64,000 nucleotides of DNA from Mesorhizobium ciceri biovar biserrulae WSM1271 (GCF_000185905.1 NC_014923.1:4735501-4799500); one strand, 5' to 3'; shown: positions 34,214 through 42,690, counted from the stretch's first letter. Numbers and translations are program-made. The notes: generated by a model not told the origin, from the sequence alone.

Positions 34214-35343
34214 CAGGTGCTCCAACCCTTGCTGAAAGCATTGGTGAAGGCGACCTCGCCGTGATCGCCGGTCGCCTCGCCCAGCACCACGTCCATGCCG
34301 TCGCTGGTCACCCTGGCCAGCGCGAAACCGCCCATATAGGCAGCCTTCGGCTTGAACAGGTCGATCCCGTCCCTGCGATAGATCAGCGGCGTTTCGTGCT
34401 GGTGGCCATGGAAAATGCCGACGATATTGTAGCCCTTCAGCGCCGCCAGCAACGCCTGCCGGTCGGCCTCGCTCCACCAATGCGGCGCACCACTGCCGTC
34501 ATCATCGAAGTGCCGCTTGGCGGCATCCCAACGTTCCACCGAGAAGGTGTCCCAGCCATAATGCTGGAACAGGATGACCGGACGGCCGTCCGCCGCATAG
34601 GTCGCCAGATCCTGCTTCAGCCATGGCAGGCTGCTCTCGGCGCCGTGGCCGGTATCGCCGGCGAAACGATGCGTCTGGATCAGATGCAGGCCGCCCCAGT
34701 CCCAGGAGTAGCAGTCGGTGTCGACATCATAGTCGGTGGCCGGCACCGGCGGCTTGAAGAACACGCCGGCGCGATGGTTGACCTCGACATAGTCGCGCAG
34801 TTCGCGCCGATACCAGTCGACATGGTGCGGCGGGCCGTTCTGGTCGAGATCATGGTTGCCGAGCCCGATATAAACCGGCATGTGCACGCGATCGGGACCG
34901 ACGCCCTGGCTGTAGCGTTGGCTGAACTGGAGCAGTTGGGTGCCCTCGCTCGGCTGCGTGATCTGGCCGCCGCCATCGTCGGTGATGTCGCCGCCGACGA
35001 CAAGGCCGAGCGGCGTGCCTATCCTGCCGGCCGAACGCAGGCCGGTGGCGACGCCATTGATCTCAGTTGGCCAGTCCTTGTCGCCAAGCGCATTCAGCGC
35101 CGCCACGTTGCGCAGCAGCGCGGCGTCGGTCTTGCCTTCCTGCAGGCAGTTGGGGCTCAAGCCGCTCGCCATGCGGCAGGCATGGACATCGGCGATGAAC
35201 AGGAAAGTGGCGTCGATCGACTGGACGCGTTGCCCGGTCTGGCTGAAGGCCGGGCGCGACAAGGCGCCGGCCGCGGCAAATCCTGCAGCCTGCGCCAGGA
35301 AGTTGCGTCGGGAAAGCGATGCAGTCGAACGGCGATTCATCAT
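34213..35343 (-). CDS. Tat-exported metallophosphoesterase
   Basis: A 376-residue protein. A twin-arginine signal, SLSRRNFLAQAAGFAAAGAL, occurs near residues 9-28. The calcineurin-like metal sites follow in order: FIADVHAC (D-x-H), GGDITDDG (GD), GLGNHDLDQNG (GNHD) and GIFHGHQHET (GHxH). The product would be a periplasmic phosphatase or phosphodiesterase with two metal ions. Start ATG 35343 is chosen for signal length; ATG 35358 and 35340 are alternatives. Substrate unknown. It diverges from a secreted protein gene. Confidence 0.92.
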   Translation of the reverse strand: MMNRRSTASLSRRNFLAQAAGFAAAGALSRPAFSQTGQRVQSIDATFLFIADVHACRMASGLSPNCLQEGKTDAALLRNVAALNALGDKDWPTEINGVATGLRSAGRIGTPLGLVVGGDITDDGGGQITQPSEGTQLLQFSQRYSQGVGPDRVHMPVYIGLGNHDLDQNGPPHHVDWYRRELRDYVEVNHRAGVFFKPPVPATDYDVDTDCYSWDWGGLHLIQTHRFAGDTGHGAESSLPWLKQDLATYAADGRPVILFQHYGWDTFSVERWDAAKRHFDDDGSGAPHWWSEADRQALLAALKGYNIVGIFHGHQHETPLIYRRDGIDLFKPKAAYMGGFALARVTSDGMDVVLGEATGDHGEVAFTNAFSKGWST

Positions 35344-35453
35344 ACGCTGATTCAGCATGGACAGCGGCCGGTCGTCCAGCGCCTCTGCGCCATCATCGAC
35401 ATGATGCCACGGGTCTGGCATGTCTCGCTTGCGCAAGCGGAGGAGGACGAAAA

Positions 35454-36047
35454 ATGAAAGCCGCACCTATCTGCATGATCCTGGCCGCGATGTTGTGCGC
35501 GAGCACTGCGCATGCGGCCGGTTGCGTCGACGTCAAGTCCGCCAGAAAGGGTTTCGTTCTGGCGAGGCCCGGCATCCAGAGCGAATTTCGGCCCGTGGCC
35601 GGCGGGATGATGTCGGTTGCCAACACCTACGAATCGCAATCGCCGCAAACCCAGTATCTGTTTGCCGGCCTGATCGAGGTGTTTCGCGACAGCGACACCG
35701 GTCGCCTGGCGATGATCCCGCTTTCCGATCTGCGAAAGCTGTTTCCGCTGAAGGCGGGGACAAAGGCCGCGATAGAGTTCGTCGAGCTGTCGCCGAACAA
35801 GCCGCCGAAGGGCACCAAGACGCTGAGCCTGGTCGTCAAGGGCAAGGAGACATTCAGCCTGGGCGAGTGCAAATACAATGTCCTGGCGGTCAAGGAGACC
35901 TTCAAGAACGGTGCCGGCGAGACGCTGGATTCATTTACCGCCCTCTATGCGCCAGATCTGCAAGCCGCGCTCGCGCGGCGCTACGATGAAGGCACCAGTT
36001 CGGAATCCGTCAACGGCTACGAGACGATCAAGCCGCTGGCCGAGTAG
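35454..36047 (+). CDS. Secreted hypothetical protein
   Basis: A 197-residue protein with a clear signal peptide (MKAAPICMILAAMLCASTAHA then AGC). The mature part has two cysteines (about residues 24 and 142) and beta-strand-like segments such as RLAMIPLSDLRKLFPLKAG. I do not recognise a family. The ribosome site GGAGGAGG is strong. It diverges from the Tat phosphoesterase gene, so the pair may share a promoter region, and it converges on a TetR gene. Confidence 0.8.
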   Translation: MKAAPICMILAAMLCASTAHAAGCVDVKSARKGFVLARPGIQSEFRPVAGGMMSVANTYESQSPQTQYLFAGLIEVFRDSDTGRLAMIPLSDLRKLFPLKAGTKAAIEFVELSPNKPPKGTKTLSLVVKGKETFSLGECKYNVLAVKETFKNGAGETLDSFTALYAPDLQAALARRYDEGTSSESVNGYETIKPLAE

Positions 36048-36067
36048 CTGAACCAGAGCACGGCGAG

Positions 36068-36760
36068 TCAAGGGGTTCCCGGCCGTGGCAGTATCCTGTT
36101 GCGTCGCCTGGCCGCCAATGCGCCCTGCGATGGCGACGGCGCGCTTCGCTCAAGTCCCGCCAGACAATCCCGCAGCACACCGGCATCCTGCGTGGCCTTG
36201 GCCATCGACATCGCTCCGGAATAGGCGGCGACCGTCAGCGCGGCGAAGCGTTCGGGGTCCGTGCCCTCGTCCTTGCCCACCTGCTGGTCGGCATGCAGCT
36301 TGTCGGCAATCGCGCGCCGCCACCCGGCAAATATCCCGGCAAGGGCAATGCGGAAATCCGGGTCGGCAAGCGACAGTTCGTGCGCCAGATTGTTGAGCGG
36401 ACAGCCGCGCACGAAACCCTGCTGCTCCAGTTGCGCCGCCACGGCCTCGAACACCGCGCGCACGCCTTCGCGGGCCGACGCCGCCGCCAGCACCGGCGCG
36501 ATCCATGTCTCTTCGACCGCTGCCGCCACACGCTCGTCGATCACCGCCAGCGCGAGCGCCTTCTTGGTCGGGAAATGGTGATGCAGCGCACCGCCGCTGA
36601 CACCCGCCGCCGCCATCAGGTCGCCGATGCTGGAGGCGTGATAGCCGCGCGCCTGGAACGCGTCCTCGGCGACATCGAGCACTTTCTTGCGCATGCCTTC
36701 AGGGTCGTTGATGCGTTTTCCCGGGCGCGGTTTTGGTTGAGCGATCATCTCTGCTGACAT
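36068..36760 (-). CDS. TetR family transcriptional regulator
   Basis: A 230-residue repressor: VLDVAEDAFQARGYHASSIG, then MAAAGVSGGALHHHFPTKKA as the helix-turn-helix, and a C-terminal GCPLNNLAHELSLAD core that recalls the AcrR/YcdC-like group. It diverges from a NIPSNAP-family gene; the gap contains two similar palindromes, almost certainly its operators. Confidence 0.92.
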   Translation of the reverse strand: MSAEMIAQPKPRPGKRINDPEGMRKKVLDVAEDAFQARGYHASSIGDLMAAAGVSGGALHHHFPTKKALALAVIDERVAAAVEETWIAPVLAAASAREGVRAVFEAVAAQLEQQGFVRGCPLNNLAHELSLADPDFRIALAGIFAGWRRAIADKLHADQQVGKDEGTDPERFAALTVAAYSGAMSMAKATQDAGVLRDCLAGLERSAPSPSQGALAARRRNRILPRPGTP

Positions 36761-36782
36761 TGCCGGACATTAGCATATTGAC

Positions 36783-36830
36783 AAAACAGGACAACCGGTC
36801 TGTTTTACAAACAGGACAATCACCCTGTTT
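36783..36830. promoter_or_regulatory. Two tandem TetR operators
   Basis: AAAACAG-(10)-CTGTTTT at 36783-36806 and AAACAGG-(8)-CCTGTTT at 36809-36830. Both contain ACAGGACAA followed by CTGTTTT, so they are two versions of one site. They sit between the TetR start (36760) and the NIPSNAP start (36844) and would control both genes. Confidence 0.78.
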
Positions 36831-36843
36831 TGGAGAATGCCGG

Positions 36844-37629
36844 ATGAACCTGCCCCAGAACGTCGCGCCGAAACCCTCGGCGCTCGCCTCGCCTGTCGTC
36901 GAGTTGCGGCAATACACGCTGAAGCCAGGCCAACGCGACACGCTCATCGACATCTTCGACAGCAGGCTGATCGAGGGCCAGGAGGCCGCCGGCATGACCA
37001 TCATCGGCCAGTTCCGGGATCTCGATCGGCCTGACATGTTCGTCTGGATGCGCGGCTTCGACAGCATGGATGCGCGGAAAAATGCTCTTGCCGCTTTCTA
37101 TGGCGGGCCGGTCTGGGCGGCGCACCGCGATGCGGCCAACGCGACGATGATCGATTCCGACGATGTGCTGCTGCTCAAGCCGGCGTGGCCGGGCGCCGGC
37201 TTCGACCTTGCGGGGGCGCAGCGGCCAAGCCTGGCCGGCGACGAAAAGCCCATTCGAAACAGGCCGCTGACCGGCATCGTTGTCATCGAGATTCATCATT
37301 TGCAGCCCGGCACGGAGGCAGATTTCACCACCCGCTTCGAGATTGAGACGGCGTGCCTGATGACGGCCGACGCACGCCTGCTCGCCGCGTTCGTGACCGA
37401 GCCTGCCGAAAACAATTTTCCGCGCCTGCCGGTACGGGCTGACGAAAACGTCTTCATCAGCGTCATGGGTTTTGCCAGCACAGAAGCGCATGCCCGCCAC
37501 AAGGCCGCGCTTGCCGCCTCGCCGGCATGGCAGGATTTTTGGCGGGCCGCGCAACCCGGCTTGACCAAACCCACGGAGACCTTGCGGCTGTCGCCGACAT
37601 CGCAATCACTGGTCGGGATCTATTCCTAA
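36844..37629 (+). CDS. NIPSNAP family protein
   Basis: A 261-residue protein with two ferredoxin-like NIPSNAP repeats: VVELRQYTLKPGQRDTLIDI (about 20-39) and VVIEIHHLQPGTEADFTTRF (about 142-161). Family members form dimeric barrels; enzymatic role in bacteria is mostly unknown. ATG 36844 follows GGAGAATG. It faces a TetR gene across a gap with two operators and ends inside a long terminator hairpin. Confidence 0.88.
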   Translation: MNLPQNVAPKPSALASPVVELRQYTLKPGQRDTLIDIFDSRLIEGQEAAGMTIIGQFRDLDRPDMFVWMRGFDSMDARKNALAAFYGGPVWAAHRDAANATMIDSDDVLLLKPAWPGAGFDLAGAQRPSLAGDEKPIRNRPLTGIVVIEIHHLQPGTEADFTTRFEIETACLMTADARLLAAFVTEPAENNFPRLPVRADENVFISVMGFASTEAHARHKAALAASPAWQDFWRAAQPGLTKPTETLRLSPTSQSLVGIYS

Positions 37630-37664
37630 AGCGCGTCGACGCGCTTAGGAATAGATCCTTTTTT
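37616..37664 (+). terminator. Long intrinsic terminator overlapping the NIPSNAP stop
   Basis: A 43-base near-perfect palindrome (37616-37658): GGATCTATTCCTAA at its left end pairs with TTAGGAATAGATCC at its right end, GCGCG with CGCGC in the centre, one unpaired A. Six T bases follow. The TAA stop of the NIPSNAP gene lies inside the 5' arm. A conserved 47-base repeat begins right after the T-tract; the same arrangement occurs at 62.9 kb. Confidence 0.93.
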
Positions 37665-37711
37665 GTGCATTTCGTTCTCCCAAAACCGGGGCCACTTTTG
37701 GGCGACATGCA
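37665..37711. repeat. RIME-like dispersed palindromic repeat, copy A
   Basis: A 47-base element containing TTCGTTCTCCCAAAACC and ACTTTTGGGCGACATGCA; CCCAAAA and TTTTGGG form its hairpin. A second copy, on the opposite strand, lies at 62869-62915. Short mosaic palindromes of this kind (RIME and relatives) are known from rhizobial intergenic regions. It lies exactly between two convergent stop codons. Confidence 0.85.
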
Positions 37712-38536
37712 TCAGACTTCAAATGCCTCGACGATGGTCTTGGCGACAAGGGCCGGGTCTTCCCAATGCGGGTTGTGGCCACAGCGCTCGGCCCGGACGA
37801 AGACGGCTCCGGCAAGAGCGGATTGCAACGCCTGCTGGTGCGCCTCGCCGAACAGCGGGTCGCAGGCGCCGGCGATGATCAGCGTCCGGGCCTGCACGGC
37901 CCGCGCCGCATCGCTCAGATCGGCGCTGCGGATTTCCTCGAGAATCGCGCGCCAGCGCGGCGCCGGCAATGCCGACGCGTCTCTCGCCAAGCCGGCGAGA
38001 AAGGCTGGAGGCACGTCGGGACTGCAGGCATGCCACCAGGCGTAGAACGGATCGGCCGGCGATATCGGGTCGCGCAGCGCCTCGACGCCCGCGACCAGCG
38101 GATGATCCGGCGCGAAATCGGGCTTTAGCGTGCCGGCCAGCACCACCAGCCCGCCAATCAGCTCCCTGTGTCGCCCTGCCAATGCGATGGCCACCATGGC
38201 GCCCAGCGAATGGCCGACGACGAGCGGCCGGTCGAGCCGCAAGCGTAGGATCAGCCCGGCAATATCGTCGGCGAAATCGGCTATGCCGCAGCCTTTGCCG
38301 GCCTGCGAGGCGCCGTGGCCGCGCAGATCCGGCATGATCAGACGGCGGCCGGCCAGATAGGGCGCCAGAAGCGAAAAGCTGCGGCTGGTGTCGGTGAAGC
38401 CGTGCACCGACAGCAGTGCCGGCTCGGCGCCTGTTATCTCGACATAGGCGATGTCGAGATTGCCGACAGTGACGAACTGCTTGCGGCCGGCCCAGCCGTC
38501 CTGGTTCGCGCAGGCATTCAGCACCGCCGCCCTCAC
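37712..38536 (-). CDS. Alpha/beta hydrolase
   Basis: A 274-residue hydrolase: LLSVHGFTDTSRSF (oxyanion region), VVGHSLGAMVAIAL (about 107-120; Ser nucleophile in GHSLG), ACDPLFGEA (acid Asp region) and CGHNPHWEDP (catalytic His near the end). Start is GTG 38536, overlapping the stop of choX as GTGA, so translation is coupled to the choline-binding protein. A hydrolase of a choline ester or betaine derivative would fit the context but is only inferred. Confidence 0.88.
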   Translation of the reverse strand: MRAAVLNACANQDGWAGRKQFVTVGNLDIAYVEITGAEPALLSVHGFTDTSRSFSLLAPYLAGRRLIMPDLRGHGASQAGKGCGIADFADDIAGLILRLRLDRPLVVGHSLGAMVAIALAGRHRELIGGLVVLAGTLKPDFAPDHPLVAGVEALRDPISPADPFYAWWHACSPDVPPAFLAGLARDASALPAPRWRAILEEIRSADLSDAARAVQARTLIIAGACDPLFGEAHQQALQSALAGAVFVRAERCGHNPHWEDPALVAKTIVEAFEV

Positions 38537-39471
38537 AGGCCGAGCTTTTCCTTGACCGCGGCAAGGCCGGGTTGGCCGTCGAAGGTGGTGACACCGGCGA
38601 GCCAGGCATCGAGACGGCTCTTGTTGGCCGTGATTGCCTTCAGCGCGCCGTCCTCCGGCTTCATGCCGTCATTGATCAGATAACCCATGCCGACATTCTC
38701 GAAATCGATGTCGAAGGCGAGGTTTTTCAAGAACTGTGCGACGTTCGGGCATTGCTGCAGATAGCCCTTGCGCACCTGCGTCGTCACCGTCGCGGCGCCG
38801 AAATTCGGGCCGAAGAACTTGTCGCCGCCGGTCAGATATTTGAAGTCGTACATCATGTTCATCGGGTGCGGCGCCCAGCCCTGGAAGACGATGAACTGCT
38901 TCTCCTTGATCTCGTAGCCGACCTCGGAAAGCATGCCGGCTTCGCTCGATTCGACCACCTGCCAGCCGTCCAGGCCAAAGGCGGGATCGGCGATAGCGTC
39001 CATCATCAACTGGTTTGAACCGGGCTCGATGCCGTACATTTTCTTGCCGAATTTGTCGGCGAATTTGTGCAGGTCGGAAATGTCCTTGACGCCGGCTTCC
39101 CAGACATAGGTCGGCACGGCGAATGTGTATTTGGCGCCTACGAGATTGACGCGCACATTCTCGACCGAGCCGTCCTTCTTGTAGGGCTCGTAATAGGTGA
39201 CCATGGCCGGGTCCCAGTAGCCCAGGAACAGGTCGAGGTCCCTGTTTTTCATGCCCTCGTAGATGACGTTGATGCCGAGCACCTGGCTTTGCGGCTGATA
39301 GCCAAGCGCCTCCAACAGGACATTTGCGACTCCTGTGGTGAAGGCAAGGTCGTTCCAGCCGGGTTCGGCCATGCGGACCGTCTTGCACTCTTCGGCCTCG
39401 GCCGCCTGGGCCGCATGAGTGGCCAACATGAGGCCGGCAAGGCAGACGCCATTTGCAAGGATGCGCAACAT
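38533..39471 (-). CDS. choX: ChoX/ProX-like choline or glycine-betaine binding protein
   Basis: A 312-residue exported binding protein: signal peptide of about 23 residues (ending AQA), CKTVRMAEPGWNDLAFTTGV at the mature start, GYWDPAMVTYYEPY, and GWAPHPMNMMYDFKYLTGGD, the aromatic-box region of choline/betaine binders. It is of the OpuAC/ChoX class. The permease and ATPase genes (choW, choV) that usually follow are absent; instead an alpha/beta hydrolase is coupled to it. It faces a BetI-like repressor with two operators in the gap. Confidence 0.87.
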   Translation of the reverse strand: MLRILANGVCLAGLMLATHAAQAAEAEECKTVRMAEPGWNDLAFTTGVANVLLEALGYQPQSQVLGINVIYEGMKNRDLDLFLGYWDPAMVTYYEPYKKDGSVENVRVNLVGAKYTFAVPTYVWEAGVKDISDLHKFADKFGKKMYGIEPGSNQLMMDAIADPAFGLDGWQVVESSEAGMLSEVGYEIKEKQFIVFQGWAPHPMNMMYDFKYLTGGDKFFGPNFGAATVTTQVRKGYLQQCPNVAQFLKNLAFDIDFENVGMGYLINDGMKPEDGALKAITANKSRLDAWLAGVTTFDGQPGLAAVKEKLGL

Positions 39472-39493
39472 TTCGGTTCTCCTCGTCCGTAAA

Positions 39494-39531
39494 ATTGACC
39501 AATTGGTCTTTTTATTGTCCCATGGGTCAAT
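39494..39531. promoter_or_regulatory. Two BetI-like operator palindromes
   Basis: GACCAATTGGTC (39497-39508, preceded by ATT) and ATTG-T-CCCATGGG-T-CAAT (39514-39531). Both fit one consensus ATTG-C-(C/A)AT..G-G-TCAAT-like and are 18 bases apart centre to centre, consistent with dimers bound on the same face. They lie between choX (39471) and the TetR/BetI-like gene (39553). Confidence 0.72.
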
Positions 39532-39552
39532 TCTTGATCTGAACGGACGAAG

Positions 39553-40191
39553 ATGTCAACGTGGATTCGAAATGCATGGACCGATCCCGTGAAACTCAAG
39601 CGTCTCAGTGAGATCCGCCGCAAGGAATTGCGGCAGGCGGCCTTCGCGGTGCTGGAGCGCGAGGGCATTGCCGGCGCGACACTGGAAAAGGTGGCGGCGC
39701 AGGCCGGTGCCTCCAAGGGCATCGTGCTGCACTATTTCCGCAACAAGCAGGAATTGTTCGAGCACGCGATGCGTGAGGCAAACGCCGTCCTGTGCCAGGC
39801 GGTGATCGCGCGGCTTCGCCGGGCGCAGACTCCGATGGAGCGCATGGATGCGGTGATCGAGGGCAATTTCGAGGAGCATCTGTTCCAGCCGCCTCTCTGC
39901 CATGCCTGGCTGTCGCTCTGCGCCGAGGTGCCGCGCGACGAGAAGATGGCTCGTATCCAGAGGGTGATCCATGCGCGCATGCGCTCGAACCTGTTGTCGG
40001 GCCTGCGCGGCCTCGCCTCGCCCGGAGATGCCGACGACATCGCGCTTGGCGTCACCGCGCTGATCGACGGGCTTTGGTTGCGGCTCGGCCTGCAGCCGGG
40101 CAGCGTGTCGCGCGAACAGGCTGTCCGCCAGGTCAAGAATTATGTCGCGGGACGGCTGGCTTTGGGGGAGCTTGCGACCGCCGGCGCTTAA
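39553..40191 (+). CDS. BetI-like TetR family repressor
   Basis: A 212-residue regulator. RRKELRQAAFAVLEREGIAG, then VAAQAGASKGIVLHYFRNKQ (HTH with the HYF-x-NK block) and CHAWLSLCAEVPRDEKMARI resemble BetI, the choline-responsive repressor of the betaine pathway. It is divergent from choX and probably controls choX and the hydrolase. betA/betB genes are not in the window, so the name betI is not assigned. Confidence 0.88.
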   Translation: MSTWIRNAWTDPVKLKRLSEIRRKELRQAAFAVLEREGIAGATLEKVAAQAGASKGIVLHYFRNKQELFEHAMREANAVLCQAVIARLRRAQTPMERMDAVIEGNFEEHLFQPPLCHAWLSLCAEVPRDEKMARIQRVIHARMRSNLLSGLRGLASPGDADDIALGVTALIDGLWLRLGLQPGSVSREQAVRQVKNYVAGRLALGELATAGA

Positions 40192-40314
40192 ACCAGCCTC
40201 GGCCGGCCTGCCGGGTGGCGGCGGTCGAAGTTCATACCGTGGGATTGGCTGACGGCTTGACCTTGGCCGCCACTATACGGTGCTCTCGACGACGCAGAAA
40301 TCTCGGAGCATCCG

Positions 40315-41073
40315 ATGAGACTTCACAAAAAGCGCGCGCTGGTTACCGGCGGGTCGGACGGTATCGGCCTGGCGATCGCCGAGGCCTTTTCGCGCGAGGG
40401 CGCCGACGTCCTGATCGTCGGCCGTGACACCAAAAAGCTCGACACTGCCGCCAAGCAGCTCGGCGGCACTATCGAGACGCTGTCGGCCGATCTTGCCACC
40501 TCGGCCGGCATCGCGGCCGTCGGCGAGCACGTCAAAGAATCCGGCAGGCCGCTCGACATTCTCGTCAACAATGCCGGGGTGGCTTTCCTGGTGCCGTTCG
40601 AGACCGTCAGCGAGGCGCAGTTCCAGCAATCCTTCGCGCTCAATGTGACGGCGGTGTTCTTCCTCACCCAGGGTCTGCTGCCGCATCTGGCGGCCGGCGC
40701 GTCGGTGATCAACGTCTCGTCCTATTTCGCCAACAAGATGATCCCGAAGCGGCCGTCGAGCCTCTATTCCCTGTCAAAGGGCGCGTTGAACTCGCTGACC
40801 AAATCGCTGGCCTTCGAACTCGGCCCGCGCGGCATCCGCGTCAACGCCATCGCGCCGGGCACTGTCGACACCGCCATGCGACGCAAGACCGTCGACAATT
40901 TGCCGGCCGAGGCAAAGGCCGAGCTGAAAGCCTATGTCGAGCGCAGCTATCCGCTTGGCAGAATCGGCCGCCCCGACGATCTGGCGGGCATCGCAGTGTA
41001 CCTCGCTAGCGACGAGGCGGCCTGGACCAGCGGCGGGGTCTTCTCCGTCGACGGTGGTTATACTGCGGGCTGA
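40315..41073 (+). CDS. Short-chain dehydrogenase/reductase (SDR)
   Basis: A 252-residue classical SDR: cofactor loop TGGSDGIG (11-18), NNAGVA (about 85-90), catalytic Ser in INVSSYF, YSLSK (Tyr and Lys) and the C-terminal SGGVFSVDGGYTAG. It resembles enzymes annotated as 3-oxoacyl-ACP reductase-like or glucose-dehydrogenase-like, but the substrate is not clear. The ribosome site GGAG precedes the ATG. The last 16 bases overlap the end of the convergent LysR gene. Confidence 0.93.
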   Translation: MRLHKKRALVTGGSDGIGLAIAEAFSREGADVLIVGRDTKKLDTAAKQLGGTIETLSADLATSAGIAAVGEHVKESGRPLDILVNNAGVAFLVPFETVSEAQFQQSFALNVTAVFFLTQGLLPHLAAGASVINVSSYFANKMIPKRPSSLYSLSKGALNSLTKSLAFELGPRGIRVNAIAPGTVDTAMRRKTVDNLPAEAKAELKAYVERSYPLGRIGRPDDLAGIAVYLASDEAAWTSGGVFSVDGGYTAG

Positions 41074-42056
41074 TCCGTCCGGGCGCCACGCCAAGCGCCG
41101 ACATTTTCTGCGACGCCACTTTCTACAAATCCAAGTACGCCTACCGCCTCCAGGACCTGATCGCGAACCCAGCGATGGGGTGGCTCGTCGTCGTGGCGCG
41201 CGTGCCAGTACATCCTGATTTCCGGAACAGCAATGGGAAGCGGTGGTTCAAAGATGACGAGCGGCAGGGTCTCGGCCGCCCAAACCGCGAACTGCCTGGG
41301 CACCGCCGACAGGTGGTTTCCATTTGCCACGGCTAATGCGACAGCCTGAAAGTGCGGCAGGGTCAGGCTTACACGGCGCGTTCGCCCGATCTTGCGGAGC
41401 GCCTCGTCGGTGGAGCCCGACATCGAGCCGTCGATAGAACGAAGAATATGGGGCAGTTCGCAGAAGAGGTCGATCGGCAGAGTCTTGCCTTCCATGATTC
41501 CCGCCTGCCTGATCGCAGCGTTGTCGTGCGCGGCGATGATGGCGAATGGTGAATGGAACAGAGGCGTGCTTGAGACCCAGTCGGAGACCTCCAGCGGACG
41601 CTCGAGCGCTACGTCGATTTCATCCTCCTGGAGCAGCCGCGAGACATCGCCGCGCGCGCTATCGAGAAACCTTAGCGACGCGCGCGGCGCGGCGCCAGCG
41701 ATGCGTGCCGCCAGCGCTGGCATCAGCATCATGGAAAAGAAATCCGCCCCCATGAACGTGAAGGTTCGCTCCAGTTCCGCCGGATCGAACGCCTTGGCCG
41801 AATGGAAGACGCGTTCGATCTCGCGAAGCGCCACGCGCAACGGCTCGGCCATGCTCTCGGCGCGCGGTGTCGGCATCATGTCATTGCCCCGTCGCACGAA
41901 CAGCTGGTCGTTGAGGAGATGTCGCAAGCGATTGAGCGCAGCGCTGACGGCAGGCTGGCTGAGGCCGATCTGCTCGCCGGCACGCGTAACGCTTCTCTCC
42001 CGCAGAAGGGCGTCGAACACCTTGATGAGATTGAGGTCGAGCGCGTTCAAATTCAT
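41058..42056 (-). CDS. LysR family regulator (NodD-like branch)
   Basis: A 332-residue activator: MNLNALDLNLIKVFDALL, ERSVTRAGEQIGLSQPAVSA (HTH, residues about 20-39), LNRLRHLLNDQLFVRRGNDM, then an effector domain. The N-terminus resembles the NodD/LeuO/PcpR subgroup. ATG 42056 is preferred to 42074. It diverges from a cupin gene 106 bases away, the likely target. Its end overlaps the SDR gene in opposite orientation. Confidence 0.93.
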   Translation of the reverse strand: MNLNALDLNLIKVFDALLRERSVTRAGEQIGLSQPAVSAALNRLRHLLNDQLFVRRGNDMMPTPRAESMAEPLRVALREIERVFHSAKAFDPAELERTFTFMGADFFSMMLMPALAARIAGAAPRASLRFLDSARGDVSRLLQEDEIDVALERPLEVSDWVSSTPLFHSPFAIIAAHDNAAIRQAGIMEGKTLPIDLFCELPHILRSIDGSMSGSTDEALRKIGRTRRVSLTLPHFQAVALAVANGNHLSAVPRQFAVWAAETLPLVIFEPPLPIAVPEIRMYWHARHDDEPPHRWVRDQVLEAVGVLGFVESGVAENVGAWRGARTDQPAV

Positions 42057-42162
42057 CGCATCAATTCGCCCCATACGATCATTCGATTTCCGTTGTCGGC
42101 GTATCCCTGGCTAGATCGTCATCGGCCCAGCAGGCACAGGCAACAGAAGGATCAGACACGCC

Positions 42163-42642
42163 ATGACAATGACCCCCGGCACGATCACAGGCAAGGAACT
42201 CTTCTGGTTCAACAACACGCTCGTCGCGATCCACGTCTCGTCGATAGCAGGAGAGGACGGCACCTGCGTCGTCGAGCATCACATGCCCTATGGCGACTCG
42301 CCACCGCTGCATGCGCATCGCAGGGAAGACGAAGTGTTTCACATCCTGGAGGGGAGATTGCGCTTTCAGATCGACGGCCACGAACGCATTGCGGACGCCG
42401 GCGAAACCGTCATCGCACCGAAAGGCCTGCCGCACACCTACCGGGTCGAATCCCCGGAAGGTGCGCGCACCCTCACCATCACGCGCGGTTCGGATTTTGA
42501 GACGATGCTGCGTCAGGCGAGCCGTCCCGCCGAACAGCCCGAACTGCCGCCGCTGATGGAACCAACACCGGAAATCATCGCGGCACTGGTGCAGCTTTGC
42601 GCAAAAAACGGCATCGACATTGTCGGTCCGCCGCTGGGGTGA
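42163..42642 (+). CDS. Cupin domain protein
   Basis: A 159-residue protein with a single cupin barrel: SPPLHAHRREDEVFHILEG carries the first motif (G(X)5HXH(X)3-4E(X)6G; His, His and Glu are metal ligands) and GLPHTYRVESPEG the second (His). Residues 120-159 form a helical extension. Such proteins include small dioxygenases and isomerases as well as binding proteins. It is divergent from the LysR gene and probably controlled by it. Confidence 0.9.
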   Translation: MTMTPGTITGKELFWFNNTLVAIHVSSIAGEDGTCVVEHHMPYGDSPPLHAHRREDEVFHILEGRLRFQIDGHERIADAGETVIAPKGLPHTYRVESPEGARTLTITRGSDFETMLRQASRPAEQPELPPLMEPTPEIIAALVQLCAKNGIDIVGPPLG

Positions 42643-42666
42643 GAGGCCGAAACTGCGCAGTCCTTC

Positions 42667-42690
42667 CCTTCTCCCCTTTGTGGGAGAAGG
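42667..42690. repeat. Short rhizobial intergenic palindrome
   Basis: CCTTCTCCC (42667-42675) and GGGAGAAGG (42682-42690), a 9-bp perfect hairpin with a 6-base loop, 24 bases after the cupin stop. Sequences of this CTTCTCCC/GGGAGAAG type are widespread between genes in rhizobia; on the plus strand it may assist termination. A related GGGAAAG/CTTTCCC hairpin occurs at 45553-45575. Confidence 0.65.
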
